Shown here: piece by piece, positions 20,666 through 36,625 of the stretch | Numbering within the stretch: position 1 is the stretch's first letter | Layout of the letters: the number at the start of each line of letters is the position of its first letter | Source: Flaccisagitta enflata | Taxonomy: Eukaryota > Chaetognatha > Sagittoidea > Aphragmophora | NCBI GenBank assembly: GCA_965153355.1 | Contig: OZ231126.1 | Coordinates: 107,818,001-107,882,000 of the forward strand | Length of the DNA stretch: 64,000 nt | Direction: 5' to 3' | The notes under the pieces: model-generated | What the model was told of the DNA's origin: nothing | The model's input: only the letters and a program-made list of their open reading frames with translations | Databases searched by the model: none | Program-made: the position numbers and the translations under genes

Positions 20666-22140
20666 GAAGTAGAAGATAAGAGGATAAGAAAAAGAGGATA
20701 AAGAATGTTGACGAGTCACAGACTTTTTATGGAAGGGGAAATATCGAGGGTGATAATGTTGATCATGACCGGAGGTGAAACTCATGCTATAGGCCTATAG
20801 GTTGAGTAATTAAAGCTGCCATGACAATCATGAGTGAGAATCGAGAATTTTCGAGATTGACTTATGGAGAGTAAGGGGTCAATTTTTTTTGTTTTTTGAC
20901 CTAACATAGGGCAGGATTAGGTCCATGCAGTCACATTTTGCCAATCAGTCACCATTTTAGAACCTGTGCCCACTTTCGATTGCAAAATGAGCAAAACAAG
21001 TGTGGCAGGGTCACAATATTGTTGCCAACCTCCATTTACACCTTCGCCCATCCCATGGGGTGCACACTTACTCACAGACTGTCAAAATGGGAGCCTCGAA
21101 ATTGCGCCCTTTCACAGTTTTCGACTTGATCACCATGATGGACCAACAGACATACCAACGGACCAACAGATGGACAAAGCCTCTGATTGAGTTGCGTGTC
21201 GACTACTAAAAAGTAATATCGCACCAGCGCTTAGCAAGACTTTTTACGCTATAAAAAGTATGCTAATTACTAAATGAAAATAGATGGGACTAAAGAGGGT
21301 GTTTCTAGTCAGAGGCAATAGCATTTTAACGGGCCACTCGGTCGCTCGCTATGTTTTTTCGCTTGCACCGCTTACTTCACTCTATTACTCCGCAGCACTC
21401 TGCTTTGCTACACTCGCTTTGCTTGCTCAGCACATTCATGGGCTCCCTCACTCACTTCGCTCACTCCCTCGTGGGACAGTTTACGGAAAGACCGACAATT
21501 TAGCGTCTAACAGGTCTCACAAAATTAGACGGAAAAGAAAAATGATCCACAAGGATAGTGAAAATGCCCTCAGCATGATGAAATTTGACATGGTGATAGC
21601 TAAGACCTAGTATTTTGACATAGCAAAGCGATGTTGGCGACTTTCCTGCATGTAGGTCGAGATGGAGGGTGTTTTACTGAAAGTTAGGTGTTGGATTTTT
21701 GCTGATTTTTATGGGAAAAATGTACAAAGTGGAGGACGTTTACCGTTGGCCATTTTAAGAAGATAGAATGCAAAAAAAACCGCTATCTATCGTGTAATGC
21801 AGTTGATGGATGCAGGAGAGTCACTTATGCAGAAAAAAAGCCGCCTAAGTTGACAATAGCAGAGGAATTGTATGGGAAGAGCATGTCAATCCCGAATTTG
21901 GTGTCCTTTCACTTATCATCACATTTACGTTCATTTGGGGATAGCCGTTCCCTTTGTTGGCCATTTTTTGCATCATGTTGCTAAAGTGGACATGAATTGG
22001 GTTTTGGCTGTCTTTGGCCTCGATGCTCTATCTCCTAAATCGTTTGAGATACAGATCTGGGATTGGTCTAGAATGAAAGAAAATTTGAAAATCTCCAAGA
22101 TTACTTAAACCGAAAAATGTTCAAATGATTTCTTTTTCTT
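20666..22140. repeat. Intergenic, with one TAGTCGCG-family member
   Basis: No convincing gene. A reverse member of the TAGTCGCG family lies at about 21120-21215 (GGACCAACAG..., then ACAAAGCCTCTGATTGAG and GTGTCGACTACTAAAAAG). Other short frames (for example 21284-21610) lack any recognisable feature. Confidence 0.45.
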
Positions 22141-22169
22141 ATTCATCAACTCAAAACAGGGTGCGGCTT

Positions 22170-22325
22170 TTTTTTTAGTCGCGGACACGCGACTCTACAC
22201 CTTGCCGTGTCGGTCGGTCCATCAGTCGGCAACATTTCTGAATTGCAAGCGGTTGTTGCATTACTGCTCCTGCCCAACCGTCCATGACTGGATTGCCGTG
22301 TATCCGGCCTTATTTTTCTTTTTTT
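22170..22325 (+). repeat. TAGTCGCG-family dispersed repeat, best hairpin
   Basis: Starts with TTTTTAGTCGCGGACACGCGACT, in which AGTCGCG and CGCGACT form a hairpin with a 4-nt loop. A GGTCGGTCC tract follows, and the end is CCTGCCCAACCGTCC...CGTGTATCCGGCCTT plus T-runs. The terminal 50 nt match, in reverse, a segment of the third intron of the major capsid gene (2358-2405). Confidence 0.65.
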
Positions 22326-22551
22326 TTAGTCAAGTAGTAATGGCTTAAATTCACTATCTAGGTTACTTACAATGACTTAAAAAGGCTTAAAATGATTGGT
22401 TATGATTTGAAACGACTTGAAATGACTTCAGAAAAAAAATTTTTTTTTGTTTTACCCTGTACCTTGTAAGACAATTTTTGAATCACCCTGTAACCAACCT
22501 CTCCACTCTTTTTGTGCCTTGATTACCTTTGACCAAATCATTAGCCATGAG

Positions 22552-22557
22552 AGAGAA

Positions 22558-22630
<73 letters not shown>

Positions 22631-22639
22631 CAGACAGAC

Positions 22640-22670
<31 letters not shown>

Positions 22671-22972
22671 GACAGAGAGGCAGAGAAAGATATGTGACCA
22701 GAAGTTGACCACCGGCTCTTTGAGTGCATTCTCTACCTGCTCGATCTCAGAGCCCGGCCCAGCTCCGACCATCGTCAATCCTGACTTAGGTCAGCACCTG
22801 ACCAACCGATGATCGCAATTGGCAGAGCGACCATTGGCGATTGTTCACTTCCTGCCCATTTGACTCAACCCGTCCACCGGGAATGCCAGGGGTAAGCAGG
22901 GAATTAACTCCACACACATACACACACACACACATACATACACACACACATACATACACACATACACACACA

Positions 22973-23052
<80 letters not shown>

Positions 23053-23171
23053 TACACACACACACACACATACACACACACATACACACACACATACACA
23101 CACACATACATACACACACACATGCACACACACATACACACACACATATACACACACATACACACACACAT

Positions 23172-23202
<31 letters not shown>

Positions 23203-23409
23203 TACACACACACATACACACACACATACACACACACATACACACACACATACACACACACACAGTGTGGCCCATGGCCCGCTCATTCAGAGCACATGCG
23301 GGGATTGTTTACAAATATTTGACCACTAATTATAATCCTCGCAATCTGAGCGCCGAACTGAGGTCGAGGAGCACCGACTGATCGCCAAAGACGGAGAAGA
23401 AAATAGTCA

Positions 23410-23488
<79 letters not shown>
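22552..23488 (+). repeat. Composite dinucleotide repeat, copy 2 (no core)
   Basis: (GA)n/(GACA)n at 22552-22680; arm X (22681-22912); CA array 22913-23264; arm R (23265-23412, starting TGTGGCCCATGG); (TC)n 23413-23488. Arm X is the inverse of the right arm at 42286-42500. Arm R matches 25578-25730. Confidence 0.75.
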
Positions 23489-23495
<7 letters not shown>

Positions 23496-24800
23496 CTTTT
23501 CATTTGTATCTGTCAGTCTGTCTTTCAGTCAGTCCGACCATGATGTCAAGCTGATGTCAAGCTTGCGTCAAGTTGGCCTGGAAATAGTCAACATCTCAAT
23601 CTGATCAAATTGGCATAGAGTTAGATAAAGAAGCAACAGTTGGAGCTGCTCAAAAGAGTCGCTCTGAAGGTGTGATAAAAACACCACCTAACCTTCAACA
23701 TTTTTGTCATTCTTTGTCCTACCAGCTTATAACAAGGCATTGTGGGTTCAAATGCATTTGCTCCACTGTCTCCATCATAAAAATGTGAACAGCTTATAGA
23801 TAAATGAGCTAAGCATCTTTTTAGTCGCATAATACACTCCACTGAAAAGGTTGGTCCATTCTTTGGTTAGTCAGTCTATTGATATTTCTTTTCTATTTGG
23901 CGTTTTTGGGACATTAAGCATCACTGCCCAAATAACCATGGGCAAAAAAAACGTACATGGCGGTTTTTGATGCCCTTGACCAGCTTGGTTTCAATGAAAA
24001 CATAAAAAAATTGGTGACCTTTTGAAAGATATTCAAAAGTTTTCTAATCTAGACCAAACAGAAAGTTTTTAGCTCAATTCCTTAAGAAATGGCAACAGTT
24101 TGAAGTTTGCATCCCCATAATCTGTCAATTGAAGGGATTCTGTACTTTTAGGCAGCGGCCCCAAAGGGGTCAATGACCTATGCTTTCAAGCATATGGGGA
24201 ATTTTCTCCTCCTCCCTCTCCTCCTCCTTCTCCTTTGTACCCCCCCCCCCCTCTAATCCAAGTCTCGAGGCCCAGATTCCAGTCTTGAGGCCCAAATCCC
24301 AGTCTTGAGACCTCAATCCTAATCTTGAGGCCCAAATTCTAGCCTCAAGCTCCAAATCCATATGCCTGAAACCGCTGGGTATTAGTTCTGCTTTTATAAG
24401 GATGGAAAACATTTGACAAAAGGAAACTAAGAAAAATTTAAGAGAAAATAAGAATATAACTTATTATCTACAAAATGGTGCCAAGCAGACCTTTTCATGT
24501 CAATCCGTTTAGAAATGGCAATTAAACAAAGACATTTAGTCCATGAATTAAAGTTAGTAAAGAAAGTCATATCTGGTAGATTTCAATTGGATACTTGTTT
24601 TTTTTTTAATTGACTTAACTTCTAAAAATTTCATGTTAGAATTTCGTTCAACGACTCAAAACAAAGATTTTTTGCGCTTTAGAATGGTCATAGATTTACT
24701 CTACTCAAAAGCAGCACCAAGTTATGGTAGAAATAAGCTATGTACGATTTTTTGTTTTGCTCATGGTTACTTGATAAGCCTAGCCACTACCCCTAGCCAC
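23489..24800. repeat. Intergenic with a GGCAGCGGCCCC module
   Basis: No gene. At 24150-24365 a module GGCAGCGGCCCCAAAGGGG...GACCTATGCTTTCA is followed by degenerate GAGGCCCAAAT.C.AGTCT units, the same pairing as at 19.2-19.7 kb. Confidence 0.5.
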
Positions 24801-24805
24801 CTGAG

Positions 24806-25211
24806 AGAGAGAGAGAGAGAGAGTTTTTGACCCGAGAGCTTTTCTATGATATTCTTTCTCCGATGGTGCTCCGGCACTCGAGTTTTTTTTCTCGCTTACT
24901 CCCGCGTGCCCTCGATTTAAGCGCCGAAACTGCACACCTGGAATATTTTCGAGCATACACACACACATACACACACATACACACACACATACACACACAC
25001 ACGTACATAAACACACACACACATACACACACACATACACACACACATACACACACACATACATACACACACACATGCACACACACATACACACACACAC
25101 ACACTCACACACATACACACACATACACACACACACACACATACATACACACACACAGACACACATACACACACACATACATACTCACACATACATACAC
25201 ACACATACTCA

Positions 25212-25243
<32 letters not shown>

Positions 25244-25283
25244 TGCACACACACTCATACACACACACATACACACACACATA

Positions 25284-25314
<31 letters not shown>

Positions 25315-25727
25315 GTCTACACACTTATGTCCATATTGGAATGAAATACTATCGCATACACACACACATACACACACACATAAATACACACATACACACA
25401 CACATACACACACACATACACACACACAAACACACACACATATATACAAACACACACATACACACACACACACATACACACACAAACACACACATACACA
25501 CACACACACATACACACACACATAGAGGTATATATTGAGGTCCTATACTTTCGGCGCATCGAGATAGAGTCTCGGCGCTCAGTGTGGCCCATGGCCTGCT
25601 CATGCAGAGCACATGTGGGAATGGTTTACAAATATTTGACCGCTAACTATAATCCTCACAATCTGAGCGCCGAACTGAGGTCGAGAAGTACCAACTGATC
25701 GCCGAGGACGGTGAAGAAAATGGTCAT

Positions 25728-25779
<52 letters not shown>
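24806..25779 (+). repeat. Composite dinucleotide repeat, copy 3 (complete)
   Basis: (GA)n 24806-24823 (short); arm L 24824-24955; CA array to 25310; core 25311-25359 (ATATGTCTACACACTTATGT... ATCGCAT); CA array to 25525; arm R 25526-25730; (TC)n 25731-25779. The fullest example of the structure. Confidence 0.8.
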
Positions 25780-25783
<4 letters not shown>

Positions 25784-26400
25784 CTTCAATTTGAACATCT
25801 AAACATGGCAAAAAAAAAAAAAGTTTTCATATAGGGTTTTCAACTAACTGGCTTATTACAAATAGATAGCTTGCCTCTTATGGACATCCCGCTGTCTTTT
25901 TTTTTTTCCTCCTTTAGCATATTGACGTTTTTTGTATCAAACTTTCAGGGGTCTAAATCACCTGGTCTGATTTTAGTATTTCATGTATTCATGGATGTGA
26001 CTGAAAAAATCGATTATTTATTGAAACTTTTTTCCCTTAATAACTCATTTTTTATTGGCTAGAGCTATAGATGCCAGATTAGTGAATGATAAATTGATAC
26101 ATGTAGTTTCATGAAAAAAGATGAAAAACAATATTCAACACCATGATTTTAAAATCATCTGAGAGATTGTCTCCTTGATGAAGCTTTCATCAATGTTGAT
26201 ATCCAGGTCACAAAATGAAATCACGATGCCAAAACCTTGTTCATGCATGAAAATCAGAACTAGGCAAAACAATGCCATCCCCAGTCTTAAGTGAGTGATC
26301 TTAAGCAGTGGTGCAAAGGCTAAAGGTAGGGATAGAAATGCAAAAGCCTCACACCAATGGTGAGTCACCATTAGGGAATGTGGAGCCAATGGGCAGATGG
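25780..26400. other. No gene seen
   Basis: AT-rich unique-looking sequence with short frames only. A (GATG)/(GACA) tract lies at 26393-26432. Confidence 0.4.
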
Positions 26401-26439
26401 ATGGAAAGACAGATGGATGGATGGACAGACAGATAACGG

Positions 26440-28390
<1,951 letters not shown>

Positions 28391-31300
28391 ACAAAAGGTG
28401 CCATTGATGAAGGTGCTATTGCGGCGGCTCTAATTGAGAGGCAAGAAAAAACAACTGTTAGTCTGCTTGAAGGTGGAAACAAAATTAAGCATTACAATGG
28501 GCAATGATTGTAAGCAGCCTCACTGTTATCATTTACCAGCTTGCCACCTGACATACCAGGCATAAAACTAGAAAAGCGAAGGCAGTGCATAAAAAAATAC
28601 GGACATATCTTACACAACGGACATATCTAACGCAAAAACATGATTGTGATTATGTTTCTTTCCAAGAAATACTTTGCTGAATATGACAGTGTGACAAGAA
28701 TGTAAGAGTAAGTCACTTTCATCGATTTTAAAACTAGTATGGTAGGCACTATTCTTGGACCTTTAACTTTCAAGGCATGATTATACAGTGGTTAAAAATG
28801 TCATTCACACATCAACATGGCATCATCAATCTTTCATAGGCATGCATTCATCGGCAAATCGAGTTTTCACTCTTCTTCTTCTTCTTCATCTTCTCCTTCC
28901 TATCCCATTCATTTCACCTAGTTTCCCGTTTCGCTCAATTCCTCCTCATCACAATCATTAGTTTTCCTCTTCATCATAATCATCGGTTTTCCGCTTCATC
29001 ATCATCGGTATCACTCATCATCGTCATTGCGCAGGCCTGATTCTAGGGATTTTTTGGACTGAGCCAGTCGGGCTCGCTCCCCACATTTTGACAGAGCCCG
29101 ACAGGAAAACCATGAGCCCGGTAGAAATGTCATGCCCAATTTTACCATATTATCAGCCTAAATTTTTAATAACAGCTGCGGTAATATGATGCAATGATAA
29201 AATAAACACTACTCCGATGATTCAGGTTGTGAAAAAATCGAAAAACGACTCAAAACTTGATGAATTTTCAAATATTTTGCTCAATCTGCTTGAGCGCTCT
29301 TAATCCATCCCAATGAGAGAGAGCCAGCCGGGCTCAGAGCTCGCAAAACATGAGGGCCCAAGAGCTAAATAGAGAGCATTGGGCTCGCGGGCTTGCTCTA
29401 AAATCAGGCCTCATTGGTATTCCTCTTCATCATCAAAATCACCCTCATCAGTATTTCTTTTTAACTTTTACCTTGTATTCCAACCTTTGTTCATCTTCCC
29501 CCTCAATTCTTTTGTCAGGTGCCTTCAAAGCGAGCTGAATATCTATCAAAAATCCCATTTTTCATGTGAAATTTGCCTTATAGGCGGGTGCCTTATATCC
29601 GGGACTTCTTAACAAAAAAATTAACGGACAAAAGTTGGGTCTTTTGAAAATATGCGTAGAAGCGAGGGATGCCTTATTAGCGGGTGCGCTCTAGTGAAGT
29701 TAGACTGTAGTTTTAAACAAAAACATCAATCATTCATGAATTTTACGACATTTGCACCATTTGCAACTTTTTTCCGGTTGGCAAGAGCCGCCTTTATTGG
29801 TACTCAAGTCATTGTGTATATAATCTGAAATATATTGCCTTTAGATGTCACAAGATGATTTTGCTTGAAACTCTGGGGCAAATAGATTCCACATGATTCT
29901 CTGCGAGCCCAATCATAGTTAAATATCCCTTCAGGGTGCTGCCCCTCTCACCATCTTTTATTACCAGGGTAGTGAGGGATGTTGTTTCACTTTTCATTTA
30001 CAGAGGGGCATTGGGTACCGCTGACGCTTTATTTTGCTTCTTGTTTTTTTTTCTTTCTCTTTTTTGTTGAATGTAATAAAACTATGGCAAAAAAAAACAA
30101 CAAGGCCAACACCTATAAGTCGCATGCGAGACTTACAGATTGACTTAGAATGACTTAAAATGATTCAGTTTACCTTAAAAAGACTTAAGATGACTTAAAG
30201 AAATGAAATTGATAAAAAAAGTAAAATGGGGACCGACGAACCGACCGACCAACCAACCAACCGACGGACAGACAAAGCGGGGTGTAGAGTCGCGTAAACG
30301 CTACTAAAAAGAGCAAAACAAAACAATACTACTCGACTAAAAAAAAAAAAGCCGCACCCTTTTTTGAGTTGATAAATAAAAAAAACATTAAATATTTTTA
30401 TGTTGAAATGATTTGAAAGATTTTTAGATTTTCTTTCATTCTAGACCGATCCCAGATCTGTATCTCAAACGATTTAGGAGCTAGAGCTTGTCAAAGTTAT
30501 CTTCTAATTTGTAAAAATGCTCATTTTTCAATATGATTGCAAACTGATTATGGCAATGTTTCTACTTATTTTTATAGGGGGACTTTTGTTACTGCTAACA
30601 AAGGAAAAAAATGAATTTGAATGAAGGGATCATGAATTTGTGTCTGTAATAGGCGGAATTCCGTTGGTGGTGGGTCCGTTAGAGCGGGGTTCATCTGTAA
30701 AATTTTAAGTTCTTTGATTCGATTTTATATGAACATATTACCAACCTATTGAAATTTGAAGACTTTTCTCCCTACAGTTTTCAAGTTAGAGTGGTTCATA
30801 ATAAAGACGGTGCACTGAAAGATAAGCCTTTGGAGCTCTCAATGGTGTTTAATCCGGACCCATCACAAGTATTCATATTAGTCAATAACAACTAAGACCT
30901 CGACCTTGGCACACTAAGTTATGAGGAGGGGCGGGGGATGTATGTACATATGGATGGACGAATGTATGGAAATTCACCCCTTGTGTCCTGCTGAACACCG
31001 GCCCTTTGGGGCCGCTACCCAAAAAGAAGGAGAAGAAGAAAAATAAGAGGAAGAAGAGGAAGAAGAAGAAAAAAAAAACAATTGATGCGGCTCTGATTGA
31101 GAGGCAAGAAAAAACAACTGTTAGTCTCGGTCTCAGCCCCTGCAAGGACAAATTTTTTGGGACAAGCTGTCTACTCTTCATTGTTAAAAAAAAAAACAAA
31201 CAAAACAAAACAAAATAAAAACAAAACCAAACGACCAAATTACTAAAATAGAATTTTCCTAATCTAATCGTAGTGCAACTTATGCTCTGCTCGATGTGAA

Positions 31301-31418
31301 TTTAAACCATGTAAAAAAATGCTGTAAGTAGGGTGTAGGGATGGTGCTCCCATCCATATAGCCATTTTGGTATTTCCAATAAATCCCACGTTTTCTTTAA
31401 GTCTTTTTCTGTCTGTCT

Positions 31419-31594
<176 letters not shown>

Positions 31595-34186
31595 GTCTCC
31601 TTTATGAAAAAATGTAACTTATGCAGCGACAGTGATGCCTTATTGCCGAGCCTGTATGTATTTGCACAATACTGAATACATAAGGTTCAAATATATGTTA
31701 CTTATTCTATCTGTTGGTTTGATACACAATCAAGTAGGATGCTTGAAGGTGGAAACAGAATTAAGCATTGCAATGGGCAATGATTGTAAGAAGCCTCACT
31801 GTTATCATTTACCAGCTTGCCACCTGACATACCAGGCATAAGACTAGAAAAGCGAAGGCAGTGCATAAAAAAATACGGACATATCTTACACAACGGACTT
31901 ATCTAACGCAAAAACATGATTGGGATTATGTTTCTTTCCAAGAAATACTTTGCTGAATATGACAGTGTGACAAGAATGTAAGAGTAAGTCACTTTCATCG
32001 ATTTTAAAACTAGTATGGTAGGCACTATTCTTGGACCTTTAACTTTCAAGGCATGTTTATACAGTGGTTAAAAATGTCATTCACACATCAACATGGCATC
32101 ATTGATATTTCATAGGCATCGGCAAATCGAGTTTTCACTCTTCTTCTTCTTCATCTTCTCCTTCCTATCCCATTCATTTCACCTAGTTTCCTGTTTCGCT
32201 CAATTCCTCCTCATCATAATCATTGGTTTTCCTCTTCATCATAATCATCGGTTTTCCGCTTCATCATCGGTATCACTCATCATCGTCATTGGCAGGCCTG
32301 ATTCTAGGGATTTTTTGGACTGAGCCAGTCGGGCTCGCTCCCCACATTTTGACAGAGCCCGACAGGAAAACCATGAGCCCGGTAGAAATGTTATGCCCAA
32401 TTTTACCATATTATCAGCCTAAATTCTTAATGACAGCTGCTGGTAATATGATGCAATGATGAAATAAACAATACTCCGATGATTCAGGTTGTGAAAAAAT
32501 CGAAAAACGACTCAAAACTTGATGAATTTTCAAATATTTTGCTCAATCTGCTTGAGCGCTCCTAATCCATCCCAATGAGAGAGAGCCAGCCGGGCTCAGA
32601 GCTCGCAAAACATGAAGGCCCATGAGCTAAATAGAGAGCATCGGGCTCGCGGGCTCGCTCTAAAATCAGGCCTCATTGGTATTCCTCTTCATCATCGAAA
32701 TCACCCTCATCAGTATTTCTTTTTAACTTTTACCTTCTTTTCCAACCTTTCTTCATCCACCTCCACAATTCTTTTGTCAGGTGCCTTCAAAGCGAGCTAA
32801 ATATCTATCAAAAATCCCATTTTTCATGTGAAATTTGCCTAAGAGTCGGGTGCCTTATATCCGGGACTTCTTTAAAAAAAAATTAACGGACAAAAGTTGG
32901 GTCTTTTGAAAATATGCGTAGAAGCAAGGGATGCCTTATTAGCGGGTGCGCTCTAGTGAAGTTAAACCGTAGTTTTAAACAAAAACATCAATCATTCATG
33001 AATTTTACGACATTTGCACCATTTGCGACTTTTTTCCGGTTGGCGAGAGCCGCCTTTATTGGTACTCAAGTCATTGTGTATATAATCTGAAATATATTGC
33101 CTTTAAATGTCACAAGATGATTTTGCTTGAAACTCTGGGGCAAATAGATTCCACATGATTCTCCGTGAGCCCAATCATGGTTAAATGTCCCTTCAGGGTG
33201 CTGCCCCTCTCACCATCTTTTATTATCAGGGTAGTGAGGGATGTTGTTTCACTTTTCATTTACAGAGGGGCATTGGGTACCGCTGACGCTTCTCTTTTTT
33301 GTTGTATGTAATAAAACTATGGCAAAAAAAAAACAAAAAAACAAGGCCAACACCTATAAGTCGTATGCGAGACTTACAGATTGACTTAGAATGACTTAGA
33401 ATGACTTAAAATGACTCAGTTTACCTTAAAAAGACTTAAGATGACTTGAAATGAGATTGATAAAAGAAGTAAAATGGGGACCAACGAACCGACCAACCAA
33501 CCAACCAACGGGCGGACAAAGCGGGGTGTAGAGTCGCGTAAACGCGACTAAAAAGAGCAAAACAAAACAATACTACTCGACTCAAAAAAAAAAAAGTTGA
33601 ACATTTTTATGTTGAAATGATCTGAAAGATTTTTAGATTTTCTTTCATTCTAGACCAATCCCAGATCTGTATCTGAAACGGTTTAGGAGCAAGAGCTTGT
33701 CAAAGTTATCTTCTAATTTGTAAAAATGCTCATTTTTCAATACAATTGCAAACTGATTATGGTAATGTTTTTACTTATTTTTATGCCATTTCTAAACGAA
33801 TAAAGCTAGAATTGCCAAATTTCGGCCAAATGAAAGATCTTTTCAAGAGCTTTCTAATGGTCTAAGATTTTAATTAGTTTTTTTGAAATTTAGTATGATA
33901 ATTTGCCATTTAAAAGTGCGGCTTTTTTATTGAGTCGAGTAGTATACCCAAGCAATGAACAAAATCTGGGACCATTTTGAAGCTCTGCGAAAGATAAATG
34001 AGATCTTGTTTTAGCTTTATCTTTATCCGTTTATAAATGGCATTGGGATGAAGACTTACAGTGACTTACAGGATTAAGGTTTACAAGAATTTGAAAATTC
34101 ACCAAGGAATTTTTTTTTTCACTTTTTCGTAACATAGAAACTAAATGCATTAAATGACAAATTTGTTCTTGGCTTCATTCAAGATA

Positions 34187-34363
34187 CAGTGGAACCCCGC
34201 TCTAACGGATTTCAGGGGACTAATATTATCTGTCTGTTATAGGGGGACTTTTGTTACTGCTAACAAAGGAAATAAAATGAATTTGAATGAAGGGATCATG
34301 AATTTGTGTCTGTAATAGGCGGAATTCCGTTGGTGGTGGGTCCGTTAGAGCGGGGTTCATCTG
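34187..34363. mobile_element. 177-bp TA-flanked MITE (pogo/Tc1-like ends), copy A
   Basis: Left end CAGTGGAACCCCGCTCTAAC, right end the inverse of CAGATGAACCCCGCTCTAAC, flanked by TA on both sides. These are the ends and target site of pogo-like Tc1/mariner elements. No coding capacity. A left-truncated copy lies at about 30576-30702. Confidence 0.8.
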
Positions 34364-35082
34364 TAAAATTTTAAGTTCTTTGATTCGATTTTATATGAAC
34401 ATATTACCAACCTATTGAAATTTGAAGACTTTTCTCCCTACAGTTTTCAAGTTAGAGTGGTTCATAATAAAGACGGTGCACTGAAAGATAAGCCTTTGGA
34501 GCTCTCAATGGTGTTTAATCCGGACCCATCACAAGTATTCATATTAGTCAATAACAACTAAGACCTCGACCTTGGCACACTAAGTTATGAGGAGGGGCGG
34601 GGGATGTATGTACATATGGATGGACGAATGTATGGAAATTCACCCCTTGTGTCCTGCTGAACACCGGCCCTTTGGGGCCGCTACCCAAAAAGAAGGTTAA
34701 GAAGAAAAATAAGAGGAAGAAGAGGAAGAAGAAGAAAAAAAAACAATTGATGCGGCTCTGATTGAGAGGCAAGAAAAAACAACTGTTAGTCTCGGTCTCA
34801 GCCCCTGCAAGGACAAATTTTTTGGGACAAGCTGTCTACTCTTCATTGTTAAAAAAAAACAAACAAAACAAAACAAAATAAAAACAAAACCAAACGACCA
34901 AATTACTAAAATAGAATTTTCCTAATCTAATCGTAGTGCAACTTATGCTCTGCTCGATGTGAATTTAAACCATGTAAAAAAATGCTGTAAGTAGGGTGTA
35001 GGGATGGTGCTCCCATCCATATAGCCATTTTGGTATTTCCAATAAATCCCACGTTTTCTTTAAGTCTTTTTCTGTCTGTCTG

Positions 35083-35161
<79 letters not shown>

Positions 35162-35227
35162 CTCTCTCTCTCTCTGTCTCCTTTATGAAAAAATGTAACT
35201 TATGCAGCGACAGTGATGTTCTAAATA

Positions 35228-36625
35228 CAGTTAAGCTTCACTAGAAGGCATCTCAAGGCAGTGGTTGATTTCATGCCCTCTAGGCGAGGTGCCTTATTGC
35301 CGAGCCTGTATGTATTTGCACAATACTGAATACATAAGGTTCAAATATATGTTACTTATTCTATCTGTTGGTTTGATACACAATCAAGTAGGATGCTTGA
35401 AGGTGGAAACAGAATTAAGCATTGCAATGGGCAATGATTGTAAGAAGCCTCACTGTTATCATTTACCAGCTTGCCACCTGACATACCAGGCATAAGACTA
35501 GAAAAGCGAAGGCAGTGCATAAAAAAATACGGACATATCTTACACAACGGACTTATCTAACGCAAAAACATGATTGGGATTATGTTTCTTTCCAAGAAAT
35601 ACTTTGCTGAATATGACAGTGTGACAAGAATGTAAGAGTAAGTCACTTTCATCAATTTTAAAACTAGTATGGTAGGCACTATTCTTGGACCTTTAACTTT
35701 CAAGGCATGTTTATACAGTGGTTAAAAATGTCATTCACACATCAACATGGCATCATTGATATTTCATAGGCATCGGCAAATCGAGTTTTCACTCTTCTTC
35801 TTCTTCATCTTCTCCTTCCTATCCCATTCATTTCACCTAGTTTCCTGTTTCGCTCAATTCCTCCTCATCATAATCATTGGTTTTCCTCTTCATCATAATC
35901 ATCGGTTTTCCGCTTCATCATCGGTATCACTCATCATCGTCATTGGCAGGCCTGATTCTAGGGATTTTTTGGACTGAGCCAGTCAGGCTCGCTCCCTACA
36001 TTTTGACAGAGCCCGACAGGAAAACCATGAGCCCGGTAGAAATGTTATGCCCAATTTTACCATAATATCAGCCTAAATTCTTAATGACAGCTGCTGGTAA
36101 TATGATGCAATGATGAAATAAACAATACTCCGATGATTCAGGTTGTGAAAAAATCGAAAAACGACTCAAAACTTGATGAATTTTCAAATATTTTGCTCAA
36201 TCTGCTTGAGCGCTCCTAATCCATCCCAATGAGAGAGAGCCAGCCGGGCTCAGAGCTCGCAAAACATGAAGGCCCATGAGCTAAATAGAGAGCATCGGGC
36301 TCGCGGGCTCGCTCTAAAATCAGGCCTCATTGGTATTCCTCTTCATCATCGAAATCACCCTCATCAGTATTTCTTTTTAACTTTTACCTTCTTTTCCAAC
36401 CTTTCTTCATCCACCTCCACAATTCTTTTGTCAGGTGCCTTCAAAGCGAGCTAAATATCTATCAAAAATCCCATTTTTCATGTGAAATTTGCCTAAGAGT
36501 CGGGTGCCTTATATCCGGGACTTCTTTAAAAAAAAATTAACGGACAAAAGTTGGGTCTTTTGAAAATATGCGTAGAAGCAAGGGATGCCTTATTAGCGGG
36601 TGCGCTCTAGTGAAGTTAAACCGTA
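35228..36625. mobile_element. 1.4-kb non-autonomous element with TA-flanked inverted ends
   Basis: Left end TACAGTTAAGCTTCACTAGA and the inverse of the right end TACGGTTTAACTTCACTAGA match at 17 of 20 positions. Internal edges carry GGTGCCTTATTGCCGAG and ATGCCTTATTAGCGGGTG. No transposase. The equivalent left end in tandem copy 2 (31635) is deleted by about 80 bp. Confidence 0.55.
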
